The notes: generated by a model from the letters alone, not told the origin. Counted from the stretch's first letter, positions 15,319 to 24,509 are shown. The stretch: 64,000 nt of DNA from Nocardia sp. CDC159 (GCF_023740735.1 NZ_JAMRXH010000006.1:124001-188000); one strand, 5' to 3'. A program made the numbers and translations.

Positions 15319-16831
15319 TGGTCAGTTGGGCCGGGCCGAACCAGCGAGTCAGTGCGTCGCGCAGGCCGTCGTCATCGGAATCGCCGGTGGCCCAGGCGAC
15401 ATAGCCGTCGGGACGGATCAGCAGCGCGGCCGCCGGGGCGTCGGATGCGGTGGCGACGAGCCGGTCCACCCGGTCCGCCCAGCCGTCGGTCTCGCCGTCG
15501 GCCCGCCCGTCCACAACGAGCAGCAGCGGGCGGCCCGAGCGCAGCAGTTCGGCGATTCGCCGCGGTCCCGCGTCGGTCTCGACGGTGAAGTCCGGGACCA
15601 GGCGACCGGCCAGGGGGTGGTCGCAACCGGTGTCGTAGCGGACATCCGCGCCGCCCATGAGCCGGGCGATGTGCTCGAGCACGGCCGGGATGCCCAGCAG
15701 CTCGTCGAACAGCTGCCGCAGGCCGCCGACCTCCGGGCCGGGGGCCATGAGCGCGCTCTGCGCCATCGAGCTCGTCATCACGCGTTCGGCGAGCGGGCGG
15801 CGCTCGGTCTCGTAGGTGTCGAGCAAGCCCTCCGGCGCCACACCGCGCACGTGCGCCGCCAGCTTCCAGCCGAGATTGATCGCGTCCTGCATGCCGAGAT
15901 TGAGCCCCGGCCCGCCCATGGCCGAATGCACATGCGCGGCGTCGCCGACCAGGAACACCCGGCGATCGCGGTAGCGCTCGGCGGTGCGGGTGTTCTGGCC
16001 CACCATGCGGCGCAGCAGCCGGGGGCCGTCCCAGGACGGCGGCCGGATCGGCAGATCGATGCCGAGCACATGGTTGACGCTGGCGCCGAGCTCGTCGAGG
16101 GTCATCGGGTCCTGGTCGCCGCCGGGATCGACGCCGTACTCCGTGGTCGCGACCAGCGTTCGGCCGGGCTGGAATTCGGCGATGATGAACATGCCGCGTT
16201 CGGTCCAGTGATGTCCCCAGCTGATGGGTCCGTAGCCGGGCAGCTCGTAGCCACCGGTGTCGAGCCGGACGAAACCGGGTATCTCGACGTGCCCGACGCG
16301 GGTGATCCGGTCGGCGGCCGTGAAGCCCGGGAACCCGATGCCGGAACGCTTGCGTACCAGGCTCTTTCCGCCGTCCGCGCCAACGAGGAAACGGGCCGCG
16401 ACGCGGTGCTCACCCAATGGACCGGTGACGGTTGCGACGACGCCGTCGTCGTCCTGGGTGAAGTCGGTGAGGGTGTGCTGCCAGCGCACCTCGATATCCA
16501 GTTCGCGGGCGCGTTCGGCCAGCAGGGTGGTCAGCTCGCGCTGTGGAATCATCCAGGCGTGCATCGGATTGTCGGTCAGCGTGGTGAAATCCATGCGCAG
16601 CCCGCTGAAGATGTAGAACGGCAACGGCGTCGGCCGGTCCGGGTACAGGGCGCGCATGTCCAGGACGCGAACGACCTGGCCGACCAGGCCATTGGCCTTG
16701 GGCTCGGTCGCGGGGCCGGGCAGTGTCTCGAGCACGATCGGCCGCACCCCGGCCAGGGCGAGTTCGGTGGCGAGCAGCAGACCGTTCGGGCCCGCCCCGG
16801 AAATCAGGACGTCGGTTCGTATTTCGGACAT
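15269..16831 (-). CDS. FAD-dependent aromatic-ring monooxygenase (class A)
   Basis: A 520-residue flavoprotein. The FAD-binding GxGxxG is GAGPNGLLLATELALAGV at residues 12-29. The DG motif is FLVGADGGKSLVRKRSGI and the GD motif is VFLVGDAAHVHSAMGGPGLNLGMQDAINLGWKL. A C-terminal thioredoxin-like domain (from about residue 400) ends the protein, as in MhpA, PgaE and rifampicin-monooxygenase relatives. The reaction is NAD(P)H-dependent hydroxylation of an aromatic or polyketide-like substrate; which one is unknown. It is 37 bases downstream of a TetR gene on the same strand and probably under its control. Its last 16 or so residues are encoded by inverted repeat C. Confidence 0.9.
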   Translation of the reverse strand: MSEIRTDVLISGAGPNGLLLATELALAGVRPIVLETLPGPATEPKANGLVGQVVRVLDMRALYPDRPTPLPFYIFSGLRMDFTTLTDNPMHAWMIPQRELTTLLAERARELDIEVRWQHTLTDFTQDDDGVVATVTGPLGEHRVAARFLVGADGGKSLVRKRSGIGFPGFTAADRITRVGHVEIPGFVRLDTGGYELPGYGPISWGHHWTERGMFIIAEFQPGRTLVATTEYGVDPGGDQDPMTLDELGASVNHVLGIDLPIRPPSWDGPRLLRRMVGQNTRTAERYRDRRVFLVGDAAHVHSAMGGPGLNLGMQDAINLGWKLAAHVRGVAPEGLLDTYETERRPLAERVMTSSMAQSALMAPGPEVGGLRQLFDELLGIPAVLEHIARLMGGADVRYDTGCDHPLAGRLVPDFTVETDAGPRRIAELLRSGRPLLLVVDGRADGETDGWADRVDRLVATASDAPAAALLIRPDGYVAWATGDSDDDGLRDALTRWFGPAQLTTIAAPLPALRTGSGRL

Positions 16832-16868
16832 GACGAGGTGAACCCCCTGTCGTGATGATGGTTTCGGG

Positions 16869-17504
16869 CTAGTGCCCGGTGGCCGCGCCGGGCGCGGACA
16901 TTCCCGAGCCGACGAGCGACAGTGCCCGGCGCAGCACCGTGGTGATGGGCACGGGCGGATCGGATCGGATGTAGGTCTCGAAGGAGGACTGAAAGACCGC
17001 GACCACCATGCCCGCCACCAGCCGCGGATACAGATCGCGCCCCGGGTCGGTGCCGCTGCGTTCGGCGATCACGGCGACGAGATCGTCCAGGGGGCCCAGG
17101 GCCATCGCGGCCCGCGCCTCGGGCGTCTCCACCAGCAGTTTGCGGATCGCGCCGAGCTGCTCCCGGGTCGGCGGCCCATAGCCCCCGGCCTCGATCTCCG
17201 CCTCCAGCGGCGTCAGCACGGCCGCGCTCACCGCCTCCCACATCGGTTCGTCGGCGGGGCGTTCGCGCAGCAGCTCGATGGTCCGGTGCATGCGGTCGGT
17301 CTGGCGATAGGTCAGCGCCTGCCACTTGTTGGCGAAGTAGTTGCTGAAGGTGCGCACCGATACTCCGGCGCGGGCGGCGATGTCCTCGCGGGTCACGTTC
17401 TCGAAGCCGCGCTCGAACGCCAACTCCAGCGCCGCGTCGCTGAGGGCCCGGCGGGTGTCGCGCTTCTTGCGTTCCCGCAGTCCGAGATTCGGTTCGTCGG
17501 CCAT
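16869..17504 (-). CDS. TetR-family transcriptional regulator
   Basis: A 211-residue repressor. The N-terminal helix-turn-helix reads RRALSDAALELAFERGFENVTREDIAARAGVSVRTFSNYFANKWQAL, a clear TetR domain. The C-terminal part is an unassigned ligand-binding helical domain. It is the first gene of a two-gene unit with the FAD monooxygenase. Its promoter region carries two TGCCCNNNGGGCA palindromes (17526-17538 and 17560-17572), very probably its own operators. The likely inducer is the monooxygenase substrate, for example an antibiotic or aromatic compound; this is inference. Confidence 0.92.
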   Translation of the reverse strand: MADEPNLGLRERKKRDTRRALSDAALELAFERGFENVTREDIAARAGVSVRTFSNYFANKWQALTYRQTDRMHRTIELLRERPADEPMWEAVSAAVLTPLEAEIEAGGYGPPTREQLGAIRKLLVETPEARAAMALGPLDDLVAVIAERSGTDPGRDLYPRLVAGMVVAVFQSSFETYIRSDPPVPITTVLRRALSLVGSGMSAPGAATGH

Positions 17505-17525
17505 GGGTCCAGCCTGACAGAAAGA

Positions 17526-17572
17526 TGCCCATCGGGCAAGATTTCCTGATAGGAAAAGTTGCCCGATGGGCA
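17526..17572. promoter_or_regulatory. Paired operator for the TetR regulator
   Basis: TGCCCATCGGGCA (17526-17538) and TGCCCGATGGGCA (17560-17572) are each quasi-palindromes and together form a perfect 14-bp inverted repeat. The 19-20 bases between them include TTTCCT-GAT-AGGAAA. The centres are 34 bp apart, about three helical turns. The element begins 22 bp upstream of the regulator start. Confidence 0.75.
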
Positions 17573-17584
17573 GAACTTCTGGAA

Positions 17585-19018
17585 TCAGCTCGCCAGTGCC
17601 GCGGGCATCCGCCGAATGGTGTCGAAAAGCGGTGCGGCCGTCGCGAACTCACCGGTCGCGGCGACCGTCCGCAGCACCGCCCGCAGCCGGTCGAGGTAGT
17701 GCTGCGCCGAGGCGTGCGCGGTCGCGGTGTCCGGATAGCTCACGCTCACCCGCACCCGATCGGCCTCGCGATGGAATTCCAGCGTCGAGGCCCGGTCGGT
17801 GGGCGGGGCCGTGCACAGTCCGTAAACGTGGTGCAGGCCGGGTAGCGACTGCTCGAGCATGGCGCCGGAGGTGGGCCGTCCGTCCAGGCACGACACCCAC
17901 GCCCAGTCCCGCACGCACGGAATGTGCCGCCCGCTCAGCTCGCCCGCCCGCGGCAGGGCGGCGAACAGCGGAATCGCGCCGAGCGGCTTGATCTCCTGCA
18001 GTGCCGTGCGCGCCCGCCCGATCAGCTCGGTGAACCGCGCCGCCGCGCCGACCTCGAACACGATCGGCAGCAGGTTAACGAACCAGCCCTGGGTGAACTG
18101 GAATCGCGGATTGTTGCGCGTGCCCACCAGATTGAGTCCGACGTACTTCGTGCGCCCGGCCAGTTCGAGTTCGGTCAGGGCGATGGCCGCGTAGACGCCC
18201 GAGGCGAACGAGCCGCCGGCGGCCGCGCAGGCGCGGGTGAACGCCTCGCATTCGCGGCCGGTGAGCAGATCGAACGCCACGGTGGTGCTCGCCGCGCTCG
18301 CGCCGGGCTCCAGGCCGAGATCCCAGGGCAGCGGCCGGATGTGGTCCAGATTGGCGGCGATCAGCCGGGCCAGACGCTCCACCTCGGCCGGGCGCTGGGC
18401 GACGGTCGCGCGCTCGTGGCGGGCGTATTCGGAGTAGCCGCCGACCGGCGAGAGCGCGGGCGCGATGCCCGCGGTGTGGGAGGTGTAGAGCTGATGCAGT
18501 TCGAAAATCGCCGCCACCTGGGAGGTTTCGTCCCAGAAGGCGTGATCGACCCTGGCGTACACGGTGAACCCGTCGTCGCCGTGATCGATCGCGCCCAGGG
18601 TGAAGGCGGGCCAGACCGTCGGTTCCGGCGCGCGGAACCGGTCGGCGAGCCGATCGCGCAGCGCCTCCCCGGCGGCGAATTCGCCCGCGGAGACGATATC
18701 CAGATCCACCCATGCCGGGTCGAGGATGCGCCCGGTGGCCGCTCCGCCCTCCTCGACGAACCAGCAGCGCAGGCCGTCGTGGCGGCGCAGGAACTGGACG
18801 AAGCTGCGGCGCAGGGCCTTTCGGTCCAGCGGTGCGGCGATGGTGAAGCAGATCGACAGCTCCGGACGGCGATGTCGCAGGTGGAAGTCCTGGATGTACG
18901 AGGGCGGAATCGGGGCCGGATCCGCGGCGGCCGCCGCGGCGAGGGCGGTGGCGGTGGGTGGGAAGTCGAGCAACTCGCCGGGTTTGGGCAGCCAGTCGCT
19001 GAGGCGGATCATATCCAT
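17585..19018 (-). CDS. Condensation-domain acyltransferase (PapA-like), stand-alone
   Basis: A 477-residue protein with the chloramphenicol-acetyltransferase-like fold of NRPS condensation domains and mycobacterial PapA proteins. The active-site motif, normally HHxxxDG, reads DHAFWDE at residues 158-164. The catalytic second histidine (H159) and the aspartate (D163) are kept, while the first histidine and the glycine are changed. Other parts include FLRRHDGLRCWFVEE near residue 80 and TQGWFVNLLPIVFEV near residue 310. No carrier protein or NRPS adenylation domain is adjacent. It may esterify or amidate an acyl group on a lipid or polyketide. The ATG at 19018 follows AAGGAGC. Confidence 0.8.
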   Translation of the reverse strand: MDMIRLSDWLPKPGELLDFPPTATALAAAAAADPAPIPPSYIQDFHLRHRRPELSICFTIAAPLDRKALRRSFVQFLRRHDGLRCWFVEEGGAATGRILDPAWVDLDIVSAGEFAAGEALRDRLADRFRAPEPTVWPAFTLGAIDHGDDGFTVYARVDHAFWDETSQVAAIFELHQLYTSHTAGIAPALSPVGGYSEYARHERATVAQRPAEVERLARLIAANLDHIRPLPWDLGLEPGASAASTTVAFDLLTGRECEAFTRACAAAGGSFASGVYAAIALTELELAGRTKYVGLNLVGTRNNPRFQFTQGWFVNLLPIVFEVGAAARFTELIGRARTALQEIKPLGAIPLFAALPRAGELSGRHIPCVRDWAWVSCLDGRPTSGAMLEQSLPGLHHVYGLCTAPPTDRASTLEFHREADRVRVSVSYPDTATAHASAQHYLDRLRAVLRTVAATGEFATAAPLFDTIRRMPAALAS

Positions 19019-19521
19019 ATTCTCGGTGCTCCTTGTCCGATGCGGACGCCACGGTGGTTCAGGGTGTGCGGCGTCGCACGACGGGCGCGCGCCGGCGGTG
19101 GGAAAGCGTTCAGAAAATCCCGCCTGGAAGTAGTTTTCCGGGCTGTGGCGGAAAATTCTCGCTCTCCGTCCGAGGTGCGTGCCCTCGTCGGAAACTCCGG
19201 TGACCTCGTTGTTCGCCGGGGTGTCGATGCGTAGGGCATCTGACCAGTAAAGGTTACGACGGGGTCTCGGACCGGGTGCAACAGGGGGGTGAATAGAAAT
19301 TGGCTAACTGTCAGCTAATAACGGACAATGTCATGATCTTCGCGTTTCGGCCGCGTCTTTCTCGCGCTCGCGCGGCAGTCCGAAGAATGGGCGACACGTA
19401 CCCGAGCAGCGCACTTTACGTCGAATTCTCTTGGATTTAACACAGCCTCCGGCGGCCCGGGCGCTCGCCGAGGCCGCCGCCGGGCCGCGACCGCAGACCG
19501 ACGGCAACCGTCACCACCGGA
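19019..19521. other. Intergenic region of 503 bases without a convincing gene
   Basis: It separates the start of the condensation-domain gene from the end of the PucR gene. It is more A+T-rich than its neighbours around 19290-19340. I see a perfect 7-bp inverted repeat, TTTTCCG (19134-19140) and CGGAAAA (19149-19155), and a direct pair of TTAGC boxes (minus strand) near 19300. These probably belong to the promoter of the minus-strand acyltransferase gene. Open frames here lack ribosome-binding sites and family resemblance. Confidence 0.5.
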
Positions 19522-20709
19522 TCACGGTGCGAAGGAGGCCGTTTCGAGGCGGCGGGCGATCCGGGCCGCCGACAGCGTCATGGCATCGGTGGGCCGATGC
19601 GGATCCAGGCCGGTGAGTTCGTGCACGCGCGCCAGCCGATAGGTGACGGTATTGCGGTGGATGTTGAGCAGCCGCGCGGTGGCCAGCTGGTTGAAGCCGG
19701 TGTCGACGAACACCTCGAGGGTCTCGGCCAGCAGCGGCTGGCTGTCCAGCGGGCCGAGCACCGTGGCCAGGCCGGGCCGCGCCGGGCCGCTGGCGGCCAC
19801 GGTGTACTCGAACTGCAGATCCTTACGGCGGCACAGCAATTCGGTGCGATCCAGGCAGCGGCCCAGTTCGGCCAGCACCCGGGCCTCGGCGAAGACGCTC
19901 GGAATGTCGGCGCGGGTGCGGGCCGCGCCCACCCCCACCCAGAACGGCGGCACCGCATCGGGATTGCGGGCGGGCAGGCGCGAGGAGAGTGCCGCGGCGG
20001 TGGCGGTGCCGTCGTCGCCGGGCTGCAGCGGGACCAGGGCCGTCCAGCCGCCACTGTCCAGGCGCAGGAATACGCCGGGAATGGCCTCGATGCAGTGCCG
20101 CAGTTCGCTGGTGTCCAGGCCCTGCCGCTCGCGGGTGCCCGTCGAGAGCCGGAAGACCGCGATCAGGAACGCCTCGGGCACACTGATCGCGGGTTCGTCG
20201 GCCCACTCCACCGGATCGCGGCCGGTGAGCAGGGCGTCGGCGATGCCGCGGCGACGCTCGAGCAGCTCCCAGCGCGGATCGTGGGCGCGGCGCACGCAGG
20301 CGGTCGCGATCCGCTCCACGATCTGGGTGACGTATTGCAGCAGTGGCAGCGCGGCATCGGCCAGCATTTCGCGCTCGCCGGGATCGGCGGCCTCGCGCAG
20401 GCGGCCGTAGATGAACTCCGCGCCCGTACGGTAGCGGCCGAGCACCTCCTCGAGCGGTTCGCCGTCGCGCACCCGATCCAGTGCCAGCTCGACCAGTTCG
20501 CGAGTGTCCTCCGGCGAGGGCATGCGGCCGTGCCGGAGGTATTCGAAGAACAGCTCGATGTTCAGCTTCGTGCCGCGCTCGAGACCCGAGGCCACCAGCG
20601 ACCGCGGGATGGTGCGATAGGGCGGCATGCTGTCGGAGAACTCACGGATGAGTACTCCGGCACGCTGGTACAGGGCCTCGAGGGCTCGATCCCGGCTCGG
20701 CGATTCCAC
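19522..20709 (-). CDS. PucR/CdaR-family transcriptional regulator
   Basis: A 395-residue protein. The C-terminal helix-turn-helix is NQLATARLLNIHRNTVTYRLARVHELTGLD, the PucR/CdaR HTH_30 signature. The middle has the GGDEF-like fold common to the family (FWVGVGAARTRADIPSVFAEARVLAELG), and the N-terminal 150 residues form a helical RsbR-like domain (EVLGRYRTGAEFIYGRL). The GTG at 20709 is five bases after GGAGG. It lies 20 bases downstream of an acyl-CoA ligase gene on the same strand, so it probably regulates that gene or its own operon; the inducer is unknown. Confidence 0.88.
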   Translation of the reverse strand: MESPSRDRALEALYQRAGVLIREFSDSMPPYRTIPRSLVASGLERGTKLNIELFFEYLRHGRMPSPEDTRELVELALDRVRDGEPLEEVLGRYRTGAEFIYGRLREAADPGEREMLADAALPLLQYVTQIVERIATACVRRAHDPRWELLERRRGIADALLTGRDPVEWADEPAISVPEAFLIAVFRLSTGTRERQGLDTSELRHCIEAIPGVFLRLDSGGWTALVPLQPGDDGTATAAALSSRLPARNPDAVPPFWVGVGAARTRADIPSVFAEARVLAELGRCLDRTELLCRRKDLQFEYTVAASGPARPGLATVLGPLDSQPLLAETLEVFVDTGFNQLATARLLNIHRNTVTYRLARVHELTGLDPHRPTDAMTLSAARIARRLETASFAP

Positions 20710-20729
20710 TGCGTCCTCCGTCGTCCGGG

Positions 20730-22541
20730 CTACGTTGCGTAGAGCGATTCGATGGTATCGGCATAGGCGGCGGCGATGGGTTTGCGCCGCAGCTTGCCGG
20801 TGGCGGTCAGACAATCGCTGCCGGGAGCCCAGACATCCGGCAGCACCGCGAATTTGCGCACCTGCTCCACCCGCGAGAGCTTGGCGTTGGCCGCCGCGAC
20901 GCCGTCCTCGATGCTGGCGCGGACCAGCGGGTTGGCGGCGAGGGCGGCGATATCGTCGCCGGGCAGCTCGTTGCGCTCGGCGAAGGCGGCGGCCAGGTCG
21001 GGATCGAGGCAGATCAGGGCCGTGTTGTAGGGGCGGCCCTCGCCGATCACCGCGACCGTGCCGGCCAGCGGGGTGTGTTCGGTGATGGTGTTCTCGATAT
21101 TGGTCGGCGACATGTTCTTACCAGCCGCGTTGATGATGAGTTCCTTCTTGCGGTCGACGATCCTGAGGTAGCCCTCGTCGTCGATCTCGCCGATGTCGCC
21201 GGTGTGCAGCCAGCCGTCGGAATCGACGGTGTCGGCGGTCTTCTCGGGGTCCTTGCGGTAGCCGCGCATGACCATGCGGCCGCGCACCAGCACCTCGCCG
21301 TCCTCGGCGATCTTGACCTCGGCGCCGGGCAGGGGAGTGCCGACGGTGCCGATCTTGATCCGCTCGGGTCGGGTGACGGTGGCCCCCGCGGTGCATTCGG
21401 TCATGCCGTACCCCTCGCACAGCGGCAGCCCCAGGCCCAGGAAGAACTCGTGGGTGTCGCGCGGGATCGGCGCGGATCCGGTGACGCCCACGCGGACCTG
21501 GTCCAGGCCGAGCCGGGCACGGATGGTCGAGAGCACGAGCCGGTCGGCCAGCGCGTAGCGCAGCCGGTCCAGCACACCCTGGGGGCGGCCGTCGGAGACC
21601 GCCCGGGCGCGAGCCCGGCCGGTGGCGATGGCCCACTCGGCCAGCGCGCGGCGGGCCGAACTCGGTTCGGCCGCAAGCTTTTCCTCCAGCGCCGCCTTCA
21701 CCTTCACCCAGATGCGCGGCACGCCCAGGAATACCGTCGGACGCACCTCGGTCAGCGCCTCGGCGACCTGTTTGAGATCGGCGACCGTGGTGATCTGGCC
21801 GCCCTCGAGCAGATTGAGATAGTGCGCGAACCACCGGTTGGCCGCATGCGCGTCGGGCAGATAGGACACCACTCGGTCCTCGGGGCTGCCACCGCCGAAT
21901 TCGTCGACGATGCGCGCGTTCTCGATGAAGTTGGTGTGGGTCAGTTCGACGCCCTTGGGCGGGCCGGTGGTGCCGGAGGTGTAAACGATGGTCAGCAGAT
22001 CCTCGGGATCGACCGCGCGCCAGGCGGATTCGAAATCGAAGTCGGGCGCCTCGGTGGTCTCGACGTCGGTCAGCGCGACGGTGCCCTCGGGGGTGCCGTC
22101 GACGCAGATCACCCGCTCGATTCGATGTCCTTGGGCCGCGGCCTTTTCCACGGCGGCCAGGATCTGCGGGACGAACTGGCTCTCGCAGATCACCAGGCGC
22201 GGTTCGGCATTGCCGAACTGGTAGGCGAGCAGATCGACCGGATTGGTGTTGTAGACCGAGAACGGGGTGGCGCCGGTGTGCAGGACGGCGGTGTCGCAGA
22301 GGTGGAATTCGGGGCGGTTGGTCAGCATCAGGGCGACGGTGTCGCCGCGCCGCACGCCCAGCGCCGCCAGCCCGGTGGCGATGGCGCGGACCCGATTCCC
22401 GTACTCGCGCCAGGTGATGCGCTGGGTGTCGCCGCGGGTGCGCAGGGCGACGAGATCGGGATTTCGCGACACGTTGTTCTGAAACGCCTCGCACATGGTG
22501 CGCGGACGGGGCTTGGCCGCCGCAACCGACGAAGAACTCAC
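20730..22541 (-). CDS. Long-chain fatty-acid-CoA ligase (FadD15-like AMP-forming synthetase)
   Basis: A 603-residue adenylate-forming enzyme. Motifs in order are YTSGTTGPPKG (ATP P-loop, about residue 200), GYGMTECTAG (about residue 378), GWLHTGDIG (about residue 440), KELIINAAGKNMSP and the C-terminal catalytic lysine in TGKLRRKP. Length and motif spacing fit the long-chain FadD15/FAA1 branch. It activates fatty acids for breakdown or lipid synthesis on the inner face of the membrane. Its leader contains a 21-bp perfect palindrome 25 bases upstream of the start. The PucR gene follows in the same transcription unit. Confidence 0.92.
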   Translation of the reverse strand: MSSSSVAAAKPRPRTMCEAFQNNVSRNPDLVALRTRGDTQRITWREYGNRVRAIATGLAALGVRRGDTVALMLTNRPEFHLCDTAVLHTGATPFSVYNTNPVDLLAYQFGNAEPRLVICESQFVPQILAAVEKAAAQGHRIERVICVDGTPEGTVALTDVETTEAPDFDFESAWRAVDPEDLLTIVYTSGTTGPPKGVELTHTNFIENARIVDEFGGGSPEDRVVSYLPDAHAANRWFAHYLNLLEGGQITTVADLKQVAEALTEVRPTVFLGVPRIWVKVKAALEEKLAAEPSSARRALAEWAIATGRARARAVSDGRPQGVLDRLRYALADRLVLSTIRARLGLDQVRVGVTGSAPIPRDTHEFFLGLGLPLCEGYGMTECTAGATVTRPERIKIGTVGTPLPGAEVKIAEDGEVLVRGRMVMRGYRKDPEKTADTVDSDGWLHTGDIGEIDDEGYLRIVDRKKELIINAAGKNMSPTNIENTITEHTPLAGTVAVIGEGRPYNTALICLDPDLAAAFAERNELPGDDIAALAANPLVRASIEDGVAAANAKLSRVEQVRKFAVLPDVWAPGSDCLTATGKLRRKPIAAAYADTIESLYAT

Positions 22542-22565
22542 AACCTACCTCTGACTCACGATGGT

Positions 22566-22586
22566 CGAGGTCACGACGTGACCTCG
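22566..22586. promoter_or_regulatory. 21-bp palindrome upstream of the acyl-CoA ligase
   Basis: CGAGGTCAC-GAC-GTGACCTCG has perfect 9-bp arms. Its near end is 25 bp from the ligase start codon at 22541, a position suited to a repressor operator, for example of a TetR-type fatty-acid regulator. No cognate gene is adjacent other than PucR. Confidence 0.5.
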
Positions 22587-22611
22587 GCGTCACCTACCAG
22601 CACACCGCATT

Positions 22612-22631
22612 CCCGTGGCGACCGCCACGGG
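22612..22631. promoter_or_regulatory. 20-bp inverted repeat CCCGTGGCG-AC-CGCCACGGG
   Basis: Perfect 9-bp arms are separated by two bases, 26 bp beyond the 21-bp palindrome. It may be a second operator for the ligase promoter. The stem is very GC-rich, so an RNA hairpin is an alternative. Confidence 0.45.
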
Positions 22632-22812
22632 CAATCGGGCAGAGTGCCGATACCTCGATTGTGCACTGTGCATGACAGGTGAACAACAGGGGTCGGCCTG
22701 AGCAGTCGATTCGATGGAAGCGTGACCTTCACATCTGGCCATCGGGTGGAAGCGGTCAGATAGATTACCGAATTTGCGACCCGCTCTATGCGCCCGGAGC
22801 CCCAGGTGTTGG

Positions 22813-22829
22813 TAATAGCGAATTGCTAT
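22813..22829. promoter_or_regulatory. Inverted repeat in the glnA upstream region
   Basis: AATAGC-GAATT-GCTATT has perfect 6-bp arms in an A+T-rich patch 176 bases before the glnA start. It could be an operator. It is not a good match to the GlnR box (GTnAC-n6-GaAAC) as I know it. Confidence 0.35.
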
Positions 22830-23004
22830 TGCTGCGCCTGACTGTCCGGAGTTTTGCCCGGCCGGTCGAAGCCGCCGCTCCCGCTCGCCCGCGGACTTCG
22901 CGAAATCTCCGAATGATCTTGTTGGGCAACGCGATTCGCGGTCCGACGCCGATCGAGAAGTCGTATCGTGGAACCGGCGGCCGCGAGTTCACGAGGAGTT
23001 ACCG

Positions 23005-24441
23005 GTGATCACCCCAACTACGGATGGCGTCCTGGAGTTCATCGGCGCCGAGGAGGTCGAATACGTCGACGTGCGCTTCTGCGATGTCCCCGGGGTGGAA
23101 CAGCATTTCTCGATCCCGGCCAAGATGTTCGGCCCCGAACTGGTGGACGAGGGGATCGCCTTCGACGGCTCGTCGGTGCGCGGCTTCCAGCAGATCCACG
23201 AGTCCGACATGCTGCTGCTGCCGGATCTGCGGACCTGCCGGGTGGATCCGTTCCGGGTGGCCAGGACGCTCAATGTCAACTGCTTCGTCCACGATCCGCA
23301 CACCCGCGAGGCCTACAGCCGCGATCCGCGCAATGTGGCGCGCAAGGCCGAGGAGTATCTGCGCTCCACCGGCATCGCCGACACCGCGTACTTCGGGCCG
23401 GAGGCCGAGTTCTACATCTTCGACACGGTGCGCTACGACACCGCCATGAATCGCGCCTTCTACGAGGTGGATTCGGCCTCGGCGGATTGGAACACCGGCG
23501 AGAAGTACAATCCGGACGGCACCATCAACCGCGGCTACAAGATCCGTGCCAAGGGCGGCTACTTCCCGGTCGCGCCCTACGACCACGACGTCGATCTGCG
23601 CGATGTCATGTGCACGAATCTGCAGCGCGCGGGCCTGGAATTGGAGAAGGGCCACCACGAGGTCGGCACCGCGGGCCAGGCCGAGATCAACTACCGGTTC
23701 AATACGCTGCTGGCCGCCGCCGACGATCTGCAGCTGTACAAGTACATCGTGAAGAACACCGCCTGGCAGCACGACAAGACGGTGACCTTCATGCCCAAAC
23801 CGCTGTTCGGCGACAACGGGTCCGGCATGCACGTGCACCAGTCGCTGTGGAAGGACGGCTCGCCGCTGTTCTACGACGAGGCGGGCTATGCCGGCCTGTC
23901 GGATCTGGCCCGGCACTACATCGGCGGGCTGCTGCATCACGCGCCGTCGCTGCTGGCCTTCACCAACCCGACGGTCAACTCCTACAAGCGGCTGGTGCCC
24001 GGTTTCGAGGCGCCGGTGAATCTGGTCTACAGCCAGCGCAATCGCTCCGCGGCCGTGCGCATTCCGGTGACCGGCGCCAATGCCAATTCCAAGCGGCTGG
24101 AGTTCCGCTGCCCCGACTCCTCGGGCAATCCGTATCTGTCCTTCGCCGCGATGATGATGGCCGGGCTGGACGGCATCCTGAACAAGATCGAGCCCGCGCT
24201 TCCGATCGACAAGGATCTCTACGAGCTCACCCCCGAGGAGTCCGCCGAGGTCACCCAGACCCCACCGAGCCTGGCCGCGGTCATCGACCGCCTCGAGGCC
24301 GACCACGACTACCTGACGCAGGGCAACGTCTTCACCGACGACCTGATCGAGACCTGGATCCGCCTCAAGCGCGAGGCGGAGATCGCCGAGATCAACGTTC
24401 GCCCACACCCGTTCGAATTCGAGCTGTACTTCGACGTGTAG
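23005..24441 (+). CDS. glnA: Glutamine synthetase, type I
   Basis: A 478-residue GSI, the same length as mycobacterial GlnA1. Visible landmarks are [28 protein letters not shown] metal ligands ([14 protein letters not shown]), [38 protein letters not shown] and NRSAAVRIP. The adenylylation tyrosine is present at Tyr406 ([10 protein letters not shown]), so control by GlnE is possible. The enzyme makes glutamine from glutamate, ammonia and ATP in the cytoplasm. The GTG start at 23005 follows ACGAGGAG. No GlnE or GlnB gene is near, and the small divergence from GlnA1 in the adenylylation loop leaves open that this is a paralogue. Confidence 0.93.
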   Translation: MITPTTDGVLEFIGAEEVEYVDVRFCDVPGVEQHFSIPAKMFGPELVDEGIAFDGSSVRGFQQIHESDMLLLPDLRTCRVDPFRVARTLNVNCFVHDPHTREAYSRDPRNVARKAEEYLRSTGIADTAYFGPEAEFYIFDTVRYDTAMNRAFYEVDSASADWNTGEKYNPDGTINRGYKIRAKGGYFPVAPYDHDVDLRDVMCTNLQRAGLELEKGHHEVGTAGQAEINYRFNTLLAAADDLQLYKYIVKNTAWQHDKTVTFMPKPLFGDNGSGMHVHQSLWKDGSPLFYDEAGYAGLSDLARHYIGGLLHHAPSLLAFTNPTVNSYKRLVPGFEAPVNLVYSQRNRSAAVRIPVTGANANSKRLEFRCPDSSGNPYLSFAAMMMAGLDGILNKIEPALPIDKDLYELTPEESAEVTQTPPSLAAVIDRLEADHDYLTQGNVFTDDLIETWIRLKREAEIAEINVRPHPFEFELYFDV

Positions 24442-24509
24442 GACCGATGAATCCCGGTGCCGCGGGCCGTCAGGAGTTCCGAAGCGTCCACATCAGCAAG
24501 GAGTTCGAG

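Larger units (their letters stand above)
22542..23004. other. Divergent intergenic region between the acyl-CoA ligase and glnA, rich in palindromes
   Basis: 463 bases with no convincing gene. It holds the promoters of both flanking genes and at least four palindromes: 22566-22586, 22612-22631, TGCACTGTGCA at 22662-22672 and AATAGC-GAATT-GCTATT at 22813-22829. The centre is relatively A+T-rich. A short plus-strand open frame is present but lacks a ribosome-binding site and homology. Confidence 0.6.

Noticed and set aside
15269..16831. Calling the FAD monooxygenase a rifampicin monooxygenase
   Set aside because: The fold and motifs are shared by many aromatic hydroxylases, and the N-terminal sequence differs clearly from the Nocardia Rox sequence as I remember it.
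19009..19281. Minus-strand 90-codon frame upstream of the condensation-domain gene
   Set aside because: It overlaps the real gene's start and ribosome-binding site and has no recognisable domain; best read as leader sequence.
19525..19540. Possible fourth copy of the dispersed repeat (GGTGCGAAGGAGG)
   Set aside because: Only the right-hand core is present and no left arm can be found; it is the 3' end of the PucR coding sequence.
23005..24408. Long open frames antisense to glnA and to many other genes
   Set aside because: High G+C at third codon positions keeps the opposite strand free of stops; the translations lack any family resemblance.
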